Below, in pieces: positions 8,618 to 18,951 of a stretch of DNA of 64,000 nt. The DNA is from Candidatus Obscuribacterales bacterium. Lineage in GTDB: Bacteria > Cyanobacteriota > Vampirovibrionia > Obscuribacterales > Obscuribacteraceae. The translations under genes and the position numbers were made by a program. The notes below the pieces were generated by a model. It did no database searches. It was not told where the DNA came from and saw only the letters and a program-made list of their open reading frames with translations. Within the stretch, counting starts at the first letter, position 1. Each line of letters starts with the position of its first letter. The stretch is taken from NCBI GenBank assembly GCA_031292355.1, contig JARLHI010000048.1, positions 310,001-374,000 of the forward strand, written 5' to 3'.

Positions 8618-10224
8618 AAGTAAAGTTTCCACTTTACCTTCAAACCGCGGGCATGCTCTTTTTGTATTTAGCGACGCTTTCGGCAATAGCATTCATTTGC
8701 TTCAACGCCCAATTCGGTATCGGCTATGATGCCCTTTTTAATAGCCCAGTTGGCGATCGCTTTGATACCATCGCTGATGCGGTCAGCAGTCAACTTCAGG
8801 CTTCGCCGCGTAAGAACTGGAATGAAATCCTCAAACGGTTCAATGATTTATACAGCGCCAACTTCATTGTCATTGACTTCGATGGCAAACAAATAGGTGG
8901 CGCCGAAGAAGCATTGCCCCAGGCTCTGGTGGCTCGGTTGCATCAGTTTCCTCACCCACCTCTGCCTCATTTTTCATTCAGTCCGGAAGATCGTTTTAGA
9001 CATCACGAGCATTTTCGAAACGATCATGGACCAGATGATTTTCCTCCCGTTGGTTTTGCTCTCCCTGCCCCTGATGGCGGGATAATACTCGAACGTAGCG
9101 AGAAACCTGGTGGTGGACCAATGGGTCCGCCACCAGATTTTATGCCGCCGCCCGGTGAGCACGCCGGACTGCCCGAGCTGCGTCATTCCCACGCACGTTT
9201 TTTACTACACACTGAAAAGCCCAACAAATACTGGTTTACAGCTCGCTTTTTCATTCGTGAAAAAGATCAAGAATTTACTCCACCATACACTTTAATCGCC
9301 TCGACTGACAATCTCTGGCAATCCACCTTATTGCTCGATTTTCCCTTTCTCGCTTTTATTTTTGCAAGCATCCTGGCATTATCAGTTTTGTTCTGGATGC
9401 CCTTTATTTATCGCATCACCAAAGCACTGTCACAATTAAGCAAAGCCACTGAACGCATCGCCGAAGGCAGATTCGATATAAGGCTTGAAGCAAAAGGAGC
9501 TGATGAAATCAGTCAGCTCTCTCAAGCGGTGAACACAATGGCATCGAGACTGAGCAACTTTGTTACCGGTCAAAAAAGATTTCTGGGCGATATATCCCAT
9601 GAACTATTCACACCAATAGCCCGGCTGCAAATGGCCGTCGAGCTGATTAACGAGACCGCGACACCAGAGCAGACGGCCCTCATTGAGGACGTTCGCGAAG
9701 AAATCGAGGAGATGACCAATCTGGTCAACGAGCTGCTGGCCTTTTCCAAAGCTGGTATGCAAGGACAGAAGAAAGAGCTGGCACAAGTGAATTTGCTTTC
9801 AGTGATCGAACCACTAGTCAACAAATTAAGCATCCAAAAACAAACCAATATCAATGTCAATGGCGATTGCTGCGTGCTTGCAGACAAATTATTGCTAGAG
9901 CGCTCACTTTCCAATATTTTTCGCAACAGCATCCGTTACGGAGGCAAGGGCACCATTATGATCGATTGCAGTCGCTTGGGGGAAACTGTCGATTTGACCA
10001 TCACTGATTCCGGTCCAGGCGTACCGGAAGAGGCGCTTGCCCACCTGGGCGAGCCTTTCTTTCGACCAGAAGCATCGCGTAATCGCGGCTCGGGCGGATT
10101 CGGGCTAGGTCTTGCCATTGTCAAAAGCTGCATTGAAGCCTGCAAAGGCAAAATTGTTATTGCCAACCGCGAAGGACCACAGAGCGGCTTGCGCATAAAA
10201 ATTTCCCTTAAAGCTTGTGACTAA
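8614..10224 (+). CDS. CpxA-like membrane sensor histidine kinase
   Basis: 536 residues. Helix 1 (about 10-30), a periplasmic sensor region (31-236), helix 2 (about 240-266) and a HAMP domain (268-320) are followed by a HisKA domain with His329 in GDISHELFTPIARL. The ATPase domain has N-box SLSNIFRNSIRYGG, DSGPGVP and GFGLGLAIV. The sensor region is unusual: residues 113-185 are rich in His, Pro and Phe (RHHEHFRNDHG, then GPPPDFMPPPGEH), a possible metal-binding surface. The ATG overlaps the regulator stop by four bases. CpxA-like is inferred from domain order and the divergent CpxP-like gene. Confidence 0.92.
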   Translation: MKVKFPLYLQTAGMLFLYLATLSAIAFICFNAQFGIGYDALFNSPVGDRFDTIADAVSSQLQASPRKNWNEILKRFNDLYSANFIVIDFDGKQIGGAEEALPQALVARLHQFPHPPLPHFSFSPEDRFRHHEHFRNDHGPDDFPPVGFALPAPDGGIILERSEKPGGGPMGPPPDFMPPPGEHAGLPELRHSHARFLLHTEKPNKYWFTARFFIREKDQEFTPPYTLIASTDNLWQSTLLLDFPFLAFIFASILALSVLFWMPFIYRITKALSQLSKATERIAEGRFDIRLEAKGADEISQLSQAVNTMASRLSNFVTGQKRFLGDISHELFTPIARLQMAVELINETATPEQTALIEDVREEIEEMTNLVNELLAFSKAGMQGQKKELAQVNLLSVIEPLVNKLSIQKQTNINVNGDCCVLADKLLLERSLSNIFRNSIRYGGKGTIMIDCSRLGETVDLTITDSGPGVPEEALAHLGEPFFRPEASRNRGSGGFGLGLAIVKSCIEACKGKIVIANREGPQSGLRIKISLKACD

Positions 10225-10308
10225 TGCGCTTTCCGTAAAAAGTCAATCCATTCAAAAAGAAGCCGTAAGTTAGACTAATGTCTCTCGCCCCAAAAGCATC
10301 TAAAATAA

Positions 10309-12009
<1,701 letters not shown>

Positions 12010-12075
12010 CCGTATTTATTTATCGCTTTTATCTCTTGCACTGAACACAAATTTGGACACCAAACTGGAGAACTC

Positions 12076-14748
12076 ATGGCAGACCCTAGCCAAAAAGGTA
12101 TAGTCGACGAAGTCAGCAACAAAGTAGCTGCTAAAGTCAGCGCAGACGTTGGCAAAGAAGTTGAAAAACAAGTCGGAGCCGAAATTTCCAGCCAGCTGAC
12201 CGACAAAGTCACAAAGGCGCTTATTCGCGAAGTCATTGAAGATGACCGTACCGGACTCGACGCCGCGACACTTCGACGGGCCATCGCCGACAATCTGTAT
12301 TACGTACAGGGCAAGTTTCCTGGCATAGCCACTTTAAACGATTACTATATGGCGCTTGCCTACACAGTGCGCGATCGGTTGTTGCAACGCTGGATCAACA
12401 CAATCGAGAAATATCACACCAAAGATGCGCGCATGGTCGGCTATATGTCTGCCGAATTCTTGCTTGGACCGCATTTGCAGAACAATTTGATCAATTTGGG
12501 AATTCTGGAAACTCTCGATCAAGCTTGCAAAGAATCAGGTCTTGACATGAATACTTTGATTGAAGTGGAAGAGGAGCCAGGACTCGGCAACGGCGGTCTA
12601 GGACGACTGGCTGCTTGCTACATGGACTCACTTGCCACTTTGGAAATTCCTGCCATCGGCTATGGTGTCAGATACGAATTCGGTCTATTCGATCAAACCA
12701 TCAAGGATGGCTGGCAAGTAGAAGTCACGGATAAGTGGTTGAACTATGGCAATCCGTGGGAAATCAGACGGCCAGAAGTGACATTCCAGGTGCCCTTCGG
12801 TGGTCACACAGAAACATACACGGACGAAAAAGGCGAGCTGCGCTCGAAGTGGGTTCCTAGTCGTGTCGTCAATGGCGTTGCCTATGACACACCAATATTG
12901 GGCTACAAAGTAGACACTGCGAACACCTTGCGTCTATGGAAAGCTGAAGCCACTGAGTCATTCGACTTTCAAGCTTTCAATGTCGGCAATTACATTGGCG
13001 CAGTTCAGGAAAAAGTATTCTCCGAAAATATCACCAAAGTGCTCTATCCCAATGATGATTCGTGGGAAGGCAAACAGTTGAGATTGAAACAACAATACTT
13101 CTTTGTCTCCTGCTCACTTCAGGACATCATTTACACACAATTGCGCCGTGGCGATACACTCGATAATCTGCACAAGAACTACACTTTGCAGCTGAACGAC
13201 ACCCATCCATCCATCGGCATTCCAGAGTTGATGCGCCTACTGGTGGATGAACACGATATACAGTGGGACCAAGCCTGGTCGATTACCAGTCAAACTTTCG
13301 CCTACACCAATCACACCATTTTGCCAGAAGCACTAGAGCGTTGGAGCGTACCTCTATTCAAGGACCTTCTGCCAAGACACATTGAAATCATTTATGAAAT
13401 CAATCGCCGCTTTTTAGCAGAAGTCGCTGTTCGATTCCCTAACGACAAAGACTTGCTGGGACGACTTTCCATCATTGATGAATCTGGCGACAAATTCATA
13501 CGTATGGCTTATCTCGCCACTATCGGCAGTTACTCAGTCAATGGCGTCGCCGCCCTGCACACTGAATTGCTCGAAAAATATGTGCTGCAAGATTTCTATA
13601 AGCTTAATCCAGAAAAATTCAGCAACAAAACCAATGGTGTCACACCAAGACGCTGGCTGCTTCTGAGCAACCCACCGTTAAGCAAATTGATTTCAGACAA
13701 AATTGGCACAACCTGGATTACGCAGCTTGATGATCTAAAGAAGCTAATTCCACTTGCTGACGATAAAGAGTTCCAGAAACAATGGATGGAAGCTAAATTC
13801 GCGGTCAAAAAGCGCCTAAGCCTGTACGTCAAAGAAAATCTCAATCTAGACATCGACCCAACTTCAATTTTCGATGTGCAGGTCAAACGAATTCACGAGT
13901 ACAAGAGACAGTTGCTGAATGCCATGCAAATCATGGCATTTTATAATCGCCTGAAGAAAAATCCTAATCTAGACATGACTCCTCGCACCTTCATCTTTGG
14001 TGGCAAGGCTGCACCTGGTTACGTCATGGCTAAATTGATTATCAAACTAATCAACTCTGTCGCTGAAGTCGTCAATAACGACAAAGACATCAATGGCAAA
14101 ATCAAAGTCATTTTTCTGCCGGACTATAACGTTCGCTTCGGTCAAAGAGTCTATCCGGCAGCCGATGTTTCAGAGCAAGTTTCAACGGCCGGCAAAGAAG
14201 CTTCAGGCACGGGCAATATGAAATTCGCTCTCAACGGTGCTTTGACTGTTGGTACTTTAGACGGTGCCAATATTGAAATCAGAGAACAAGTCGGAGAGGA
14301 GAACTTCTTCCTCTTTGGTTTGCATACCAACCAGGTGCTGGCGCTCAAGGAACAGGGTTACAACCCCCGCGAGTACTATCAAAATAACTCTGAATTGAAA
14401 ATGGTCATAGACCAACTGGCTTCGGGCTACTTCTCGCACGGCGACACAAATGTATTCAAACCAATTGTTGATTCATTGATGAATCACGATGAATACATGC
14501 TTTGCGCTGACTTCCAGTCTTATCTGGACTGCCAGGATCAAGTGGATATCGCCTACAAAGACAAGTCAAGATGGGCGAAGATGTCCATCTTGAATGTAGC
14601 AAATATGGGTAAATTCTCGTCTGACCGCTCGATTCGCGAGTACTGTGAAGGCATCTGGAAAGTCCAACCTGTTGTGGTCGATTTAAAGGACTATGATCAA
14701 CAGGCAGCCGGGCTGACCGTTAGGCCTGAAGAATTGCCCAAAGCCTAA
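12076..14748 (+). CDS. glgP: Glycogen/starch/alpha-glucan phosphorylase
   Basis: 890 residues, about 70 more than E. coli GlgP. It cleaves alpha-1,4-glucan with phosphate to release glucose 1-phosphate. Core motifs are intact: MSAEFLLGP, GNGGLGRLAACYMDS, TNHTILPEALERW, VKRIHEYKRQLLN and the PLP site EASGTGNMKFALNGA with Lys716. The first 50 residues form an added charged, Val/Lys/Glu-rich helical stretch not found in standard GlgP. GGAGAACTC precedes the ATG, supporting this start and therefore the extension. It is probably co-transcribed with pgm. Confidence 0.95.
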   Translation: MADPSQKGIVDEVSNKVAAKVSADVGKEVEKQVGAEISSQLTDKVTKALIREVIEDDRTGLDAATLRRAIADNLYYVQGKFPGIATLNDYYMALAYTVRDRLLQRWINTIEKYHTKDARMVGYMSAEFLLGPHLQNNLINLGILETLDQACKESGLDMNTLIEVEEEPGLGNGGLGRLAACYMDSLATLEIPAIGYGVRYEFGLFDQTIKDGWQVEVTDKWLNYGNPWEIRRPEVTFQVPFGGHTETYTDEKGELRSKWVPSRVVNGVAYDTPILGYKVDTANTLRLWKAEATESFDFQAFNVGNYIGAVQEKVFSENITKVLYPNDDSWEGKQLRLKQQYFFVSCSLQDIIYTQLRRGDTLDNLHKNYTLQLNDTHPSIGIPELMRLLVDEHDIQWDQAWSITSQTFAYTNHTILPEALERWSVPLFKDLLPRHIEIIYEINRRFLAEVAVRFPNDKDLLGRLSIIDESGDKFIRMAYLATIGSYSVNGVAALHTELLEKYVLQDFYKLNPEKFSNKTNGVTPRRWLLLSNPPLSKLISDKIGTTWITQLDDLKKLIPLADDKEFQKQWMEAKFAVKKRLSLYVKENLNLDIDPTSIFDVQVKRIHEYKRQLLNAMQIMAFYNRLKKNPNLDMTPRTFIFGGKAAPGYVMAKLIIKLINSVAEVVNNDKDINGKIKVIFLPDYNVRFGQRVYPAADVSEQVSTAGKEASGTGNMKFALNGALTVGTLDGANIEIREQVGEENFFLFGLHTNQVLALKEQGYNPREYYQNNSELKMVIDQLASGYFSHGDTNVFKPIVDSLMNHDEYMLCADFQSYLDCQDQVDIAYKDKSRWAKMSILNVANMGKFSSDRSIREYCEGIWKVQPVVVDLKDYDQQAAGLTVRPEELPKA

Positions 14749-14758
14749 TAGTCAAAGA

Positions 14759-15529
14759 CTACTCAACCATTTCGATAATTTCCGGTGCAAAGCAAACGCC
14801 ATTGCCGCCTCGCTCGGTCACCATTTCGGCGGCCAGATCGGCCTGCGCAATTAATGACTCGAGATCGTCTCCGTGCCCTGGATAGTGAGCAATGCCAATT
14901 GAAGAGTAGACGCGGATAGTGTGCCACTGATAAGGAATAGCGATGCCTTCAAAACGTTTGCGGATGCGCTCAGCTAATACCGATGCACCTTTGCCGGGTG
15001 TTTCAGGCAAGAGAACCAGAAAGCGGTCCTCGCCATAGCGACCGACCATGTCGACGTCTGAACGACAGGTGGTTATCAATGCTTCTGATGCGGCTGCAAT
15101 AACGGCATCGACAGCCAGCATGCCATATTCTTGACCAATTTTCGCGTAATGATCGATAGTGACAACTAAAAGTGATAGACCACGCTTGTAGCGAATCGCT
15201 CGTTTCAGCTCGCGGTGCATTGTTCGAATCAAATAACGAAAATTATATGTCGGAGTCGTCTGATCATAGAATGCGCGAGAATCGATTTCATCATCACTCA
15301 GCTCGCGTACTTCGGCAACGGGCGAAAACATATTGCGATTGGCAGCTGGATTACGCAAAGCGTCCAGCGCTTCCTGTTCATTGACGTTAAAAGCTGTTTG
15401 ATTGCGGATGTTGCTAACACGTCGATGAAACGCATTATCTTTGATGATATTTTTGTCGTCTTGCCAGGGCTCTACCATAAAAATCCTATGCTCGCTCAAC
15501 GCCATTGTATTTACAGACTCTTGGAGCAA
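14759..15529 (-). CDS. GGDEF-domain protein with degenerate signature (GEDRF)
   Basis: 256 residues, or 248 if the ATG at 15505 is used. Residues 95-250 have the diguanylate-cyclase fold pattern: LSLLVVTIDHYAKIGQEYG with the metal-binding Asp, VGRYG, a YSSIGIAHYPGHG segment and AQADLA. The active-site GGDEF is replaced by Gly166-Glu-Asp-Arg-Phe170, so the second Gly and the catalytic Glu are lost. I infer no or altered cyclase activity, perhaps a c-di-GMP- or GTP-sensing role. The N-terminal 90 residues match no domain I recognise. It is the last gene of the leftward thiL-cinA cluster, converging on glgP. Confidence 0.82.
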   Translation of the reverse strand: MLQESVNTMALSEHRIFMVEPWQDDKNIIKDNAFHRRVSNIRNQTAFNVNEQEALDALRNPAANRNMFSPVAEVRELSDDEIDSRAFYDQTTPTYNFRYLIRTMHRELKRAIRYKRGLSLLVVTIDHYAKIGQEYGMLAVDAVIAAASEALITTCRSDVDMVGRYGEDRFLVLLPETPGKGASVLAERIRKRFEGIAIPYQWHTIRVYSSIGIAHYPGHGDDLESLIAQADLAAEMVTERGGNGVCFAPEIIEMVE

Positions 15530-15834
15530 ATTTTGTGATCATATACTGAAAACAGTTTGACTCCCCCCAAGTTCGTTTTGCCACGAATCAGCCAAACTTA
15601 CAACACTTCTGACGATTTTTATCACGTTGGCAACTAATGACAGAGATTAAGTAGGCACCCTGGAGCTGTAGACATACCATCACCAAAGCCCCGAAAAGGC
15701 TGAAAATACATAGGTCCGAGAAAAAACGGACGCCCCCATATGCTTGCTTCATCAATAAAAGCAAAAGAGACTATGACCGATAAGCATTGATTGGGTGTCG
15801 AAGGATTCAAAAAGATGAGTCTTTCACAAAAGTT
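15530..15834. other. Intergenic region without a recognised gene
   Basis: About 305 bases between the stop of cinA and the start of the degenerate GGDEF gene, both leftward. I see no convincing coding frame or RNA gene. A short GTCCG/CGGAC inverted repeat at about 15714-15731 has an A-rich loop but no T tract. It may hold the promoter of the GGDEF gene. Confidence 0.5.
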
Positions 15835-17127
15835 TCACTTTAGATTGTTCAACAAAAACAGCCGCACCATATTCAGTGCTTCATTCGTGGTTCGAAAGCG
15901 TATTTCAGAGCGTCCTGCTTTACTGCCGAGCTGCAAAGTCCGAGGAATGCATTGGTCTTTTGTCACCAATGCCATGTAAACCAGCCCCACAGGCTTAGCC
16001 TCGGTTCCTCCCGCAGGACCAGCCACACCAGTGACAGATAATGCAATGTCAGCATATCCCAATTTGAGCATGCCCCTGGCCATCTCCTCAGCACACTCTG
16101 GACTGACGGCGCCGTACTTCTCGAGAGTGACAGGGCTTACGCCAAGCAAACCAACTTTGGCTTCGTACGCATAGCTGACGACATTGAGCGTAATGTACCT
16201 GGAGCTACCGGCTATATCGGTTAAACGCTGACTGAGTAGACCACCCGTGCATGATTCGGCGACAGACAAGCGATACCCGCCCTTCACAAGCAGCTCACCG
16301 ACCACAGATTCAAGCGTGTCATTATCGAAGCCGTAACACCTTTGTCCACTGCCTGCTAAAATTTCATCGACGATTGGTTGAGCAATTATTTTGGCACCGT
16401 CAATAGTATCAGCCTTAGCAGTAACTCTTAATCGACATTCCCCTGTGCCAGCGTAAGGCGCAACAGTGGGATTAGACCCTTCCAGCAAATGAGCATATTG
16501 CTCAGCGAGAGCCGATTCACCGATACCATAATGCTTCAATTCAATCGACCACATTGTGCCCGAAGTGTATCGTTTGAGCAAATATGCAAAGGCCGTGTCT
16601 GCCCACATCGCTTTCAATTCACGAGGCACTCCAGGAAAAGTCAGAACGCATCTATCCTTTTCAGGGTTCGCTACTGAGGCTTTCTTTAAAAGTTCAGGCG
16701 ACACATGCCAGATGATACCGGGCGCCGTGCCTGCCGGATTGGGAAGAATTTGCGCGCCAAGCGGGCGCAACGCCTGCTTGCGATTAGATTCAGGCAAAGG
16801 AAAATTACGATGCTTGAACAGTTCTTGAATGTGGGCCCAGACCTGATCATCGAAAACCTGTTCGACTTGAAAAAATTCGGCCAGACATTCAGTTGTCAGA
16901 TCGTCTGCTGTAGGGCCCAGGCCGCCCGTGGTAATCACCACGTCGGCGCGATTAAAAGCGGTTTGCAGAGCTTCTTTAATGCGCTGTTTATTGTCTCCGA
17001 CTGTGGTTCGAAAAAAACAATCGATGCCGAGCTTAGCTAACTCAACCGCCAGAAACTGACAATTGGTATCTAGAACTTGTCCGAGCAATAACTCGGTACC
17101 GACAGAAAGTACTTCTGCGACAGGCAT
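15835..17127 (-). CDS. cinA: CinA-family protein (NMN deamidase / competence-damage inducible)
   Basis: 430 residues, full length for the two-domain form. The N-terminal MoeA/MogA-like domain has VLSVGTELLLGQVLDTN and ITTGGLGPTADDLT. The C-terminal CinA domain (about 265-425) has SVAESCTGGLLSQRLTDIAGSS and SVTGVAGPAGGTEAKPVGLVY. The family hydrolyses nicotinamide mononucleotide and ADP-ribose in pyridine nucleotide recycling. It lies 33 bases after a small membrane protein gene in the leftward thiL-folD cluster. No obvious SD before the ATG. Confidence 0.94.
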   Translation of the reverse strand: MPVAEVLSVGTELLLGQVLDTNCQFLAVELAKLGIDCFFRTTVGDNKQRIKEALQTAFNRADVVITTGGLGPTADDLTTECLAEFFQVEQVFDDQVWAHIQELFKHRNFPLPESNRKQALRPLGAQILPNPAGTAPGIIWHVSPELLKKASVANPEKDRCVLTFPGVPRELKAMWADTAFAYLLKRYTSGTMWSIELKHYGIGESALAEQYAHLLEGSNPTVAPYAGTGECRLRVTAKADTIDGAKIIAQPIVDEILAGSGQRCYGFDNDTLESVVGELLVKGGYRLSVAESCTGGLLSQRLTDIAGSSRYITLNVVSYAYEAKVGLLGVSPVTLEKYGAVSPECAEEMARGMLKLGYADIALSVTGVAGPAGGTEAKPVGLVYMALVTKDQCIPRTLQLGSKAGRSEIRFRTTNEALNMVRLFLLNNLK

Positions 17128-17160
17128 AACATGACTCTAGTTGTCGTACGGGAGATTCGC

Positions 17161-17370
17161 TTAGACAGACCATGGACGCATGGCGTGCGGAGCATAATCG
17201 CCGTCTTGCTGAAGCAGCATGCCACCATGACCACCGCTGACAGCGGCCTCGGGAGCGTCAACTTTGTAGGTGAAGAAGGCGAAAACACCAATTGCCAAAA
17301 CCGTCAAACCAAAGCATACAAAAAAGAATGTAAGCCATTTTTGTGATGGATCGTCGTGCTTCTCGCTCAT
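17161..17370 (-). CDS. Small single-span membrane protein
   Basis: 69 residues with one clear membrane helix (about residues 13-34, LTFFFVCFGLTVLAIGVFAFF), a charged N-terminus and a Gly/His-containing tail. Its ATG overlaps the stop of the preceding gene by four bases, which supports it as real. I do not recognise the family. Being coupled to another membrane protein suggests that the two form a unit. Confidence 0.65.
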   Translation of the reverse strand: MSEKHDDPSQKWLTFFFVCFGLTVLAIGVFAFFTYKVDAPEAAVSGGHGGMLLQQDGDYAPHAMRPWSV

Positions 17371-18044
17371 TTTGTCCCCTCAAAACCTTCAATACTTTGC
17401 AACAAATCTGTCGTCACTTTCAAATTGTACGAACTTCCAGCCCCTGGCAGGGCATTAATGATAATAGTTTTGCCCTGTTTTTTTAAAGAAACACAGCCTA
17501 TAAGCCCCTCGACAATCTGTCCGGTCGTTTCTTTGGAGCCAAACTCTCCAACAATGTAAGGCATTGTCTCACCACCAATTGTTAATTCGCCCCTTGATTT
17601 CTCCTTTTCCATCGATGAAAATAGCGCTCTGCCGCCGATTGGTTGCTCAGAAACACGGTCTAGCGCCTTTTTGGAATCTTCTTGCGTGTAAGGACCGCTT
17701 AAGAATGTAATTGTCTGACCATCAGGCTTATGACGAATGTTCAAAATATCTTGCCCAATCGAATAAGCGGTTTCAAATTCGTAACCTTCTGGCAACGGTT
17801 GCGGAAATCTGGCGATTTTCTTAGCAATTGCAGCAACTTTGACAGGGTTCGTCGCATTTACCGAAAAATCGTGAGCAAGGTCGGCGAAGCGAAAAATAAA
17901 ATACCCGAGAAACACCAGAGTAGAAGCAGTCAGCCCAATCAGGATTTTGCTCCAGACTGGCAAACGTTGGAGGGCACTCTTGCTGGGGGAAGACTTAAAG
18001 GCTTCACCGTCTTGGCTGTCCACTGATGGATTGGATGACTGCAT
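17367..18044 (-). CDS. Membrane-anchored protein of unknown function
   Basis: 225 residues. A Ser-rich cytosolic N-terminus is followed by one membrane helix (about 32-52, ILIGLTASTLVFLGYFIFRF) and an outer domain of about 165 residues with alternating short strands. The outer domain has no Cys pairs except one Cys near residue 183 and no known motif that I can name. The start codon shares one base with the folD stop and the stop overlaps the next gene, so it is tightly coupled in the thiL-folD-cinA operon. No function is assigned. Confidence 0.7.
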   Translation of the reverse strand: MQSSNPSVDSQDGEAFKSSPSKSALQRLPVWSKILIGLTASTLVFLGYFIFRFADLAHDFSVNATNPVKVAAIAKKIARFPQPLPEGYEFETAYSIGQDILNIRHKPDGQTITFLSGPYTQEDSKKALDRVSEQPIGGRALFSSMEKEKSRGELTIGGETMPYIVGEFGSKETTGQIVEGLIGCVSLKKQGKTIIINALPGAGSSYNLKVTTDLLQSIEGFEGTK

Positions 18045-18937
18045 TACTCGATATTAGAACGCATTTCGTAGGCTGTCAGAGTATTGGCAAGCAGCATCGC
18101 AATTGTCATAGGCCCCACTCCACCAGGTACTGGAGTGATTAACGCAGCGCGTTCCTTTGCTTCTGCAAACAACACATCGCCAGCTATTTTCGATCCGCCA
18201 CTTTCATTTTTATCGTGATGGATTCCAACATCGATAACGCAGGCACCGGGCTTCACCCAGCTTCCCTTAATCATCTCTTTTTGCCCGACTGCAGCCACCA
18301 AAATGTCGGCCTCTGCACACAATTTATCGAGGTCTTTAGTGCGGCTATGACAGATAGTGACCGTTGCATTACGAGCCATCAAAAGCAGCGCAATCGGCTT
18401 GCCAACTAGATTGGAGCGACCAACGACCACTGCTCGCTTTCCCTCGATTGGCACCTTATAAAAATCCAGCAAATGAATGATGCCAGCTGGTGTGCAGGGA
18501 CGCAAACCCTTTTTCCCAGCCATTAAAAGCCCCATGCTCACAGGTGAAAGACCATCTGCATCTTTCTCTGGCGCAATGGCGGCGACAACTGCATCCGAAT
18601 CTATGTGCTTTGGTAATGGCAATTGCACGAGAATACCGTCTACATTTTTATCGTTATTAAGCATCGTCACGACTGCAATAATTTCCTCAAACGTGGCGCT
18701 AGCTGGAAATTGATGAAACGAACTTTCGATGCCAACTTGTTTACAAGCTTTGATTTTGCCCTGCACATAAATGGCACTGGCCGGATCATCGCCAACAAGA
18801 ACCACAGCCAGTCCAGGCGCTCGCAAACCCTTCTGAGCATAAACCGCGGTTCGTTCTTTTAAGGAAGCACGAACGCTTGCTGCCACTTCTTTACCATTCA
18901 AAATTTGTTCGACTGGAGTTGTTCCTGGGACGGCCAT
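18044..18937 (-). CDS. folD: Bifunctional methylenetetrahydrofolate dehydrogenase/cyclohydrolase FolD
   Basis: 297 residues. It interconverts 5,10-methylene- and 10-formyl-tetrahydrofolate using NADP in the cytosol. The family signatures are present: YVQGKIKACKQVGI with the catalytic Lys, PCTPAGIIHLLDFY, VVVGRSNLVGKP and PVPGGVGPMTIAMLLANT. I start at the ATG at 18937 because AGGAG stands eight bases before it; an upstream in-frame ATG at 18976 would add 13 residues reading into thiL. It follows thiL with 14 bases between them. Confidence 0.95.
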   Translation of the reverse strand: MAVPGTTPVEQILNGKEVAASVRASLKERTAVYAQKGLRAPGLAVVLVGDDPASAIYVQGKIKACKQVGIESSFHQFPASATFEEIIAVVTMLNNDKNVDGILVQLPLPKHIDSDAVVAAIAPEKDADGLSPVSMGLLMAGKKGLRPCTPAGIIHLLDFYKVPIEGKRAVVVGRSNLVGKPIALLLMARNATVTICHSRTKDLDKLCAEADILVAAVGQKEMIKGSWVKPGACVIDVGIHHDKNESGGSKIAGDVLFAEAKERAALITPVPGGVGPMTIAMLLANTLTAYEMRSNIE

Positions 18938-18951
18938 CTTTTTTGCTCCTC

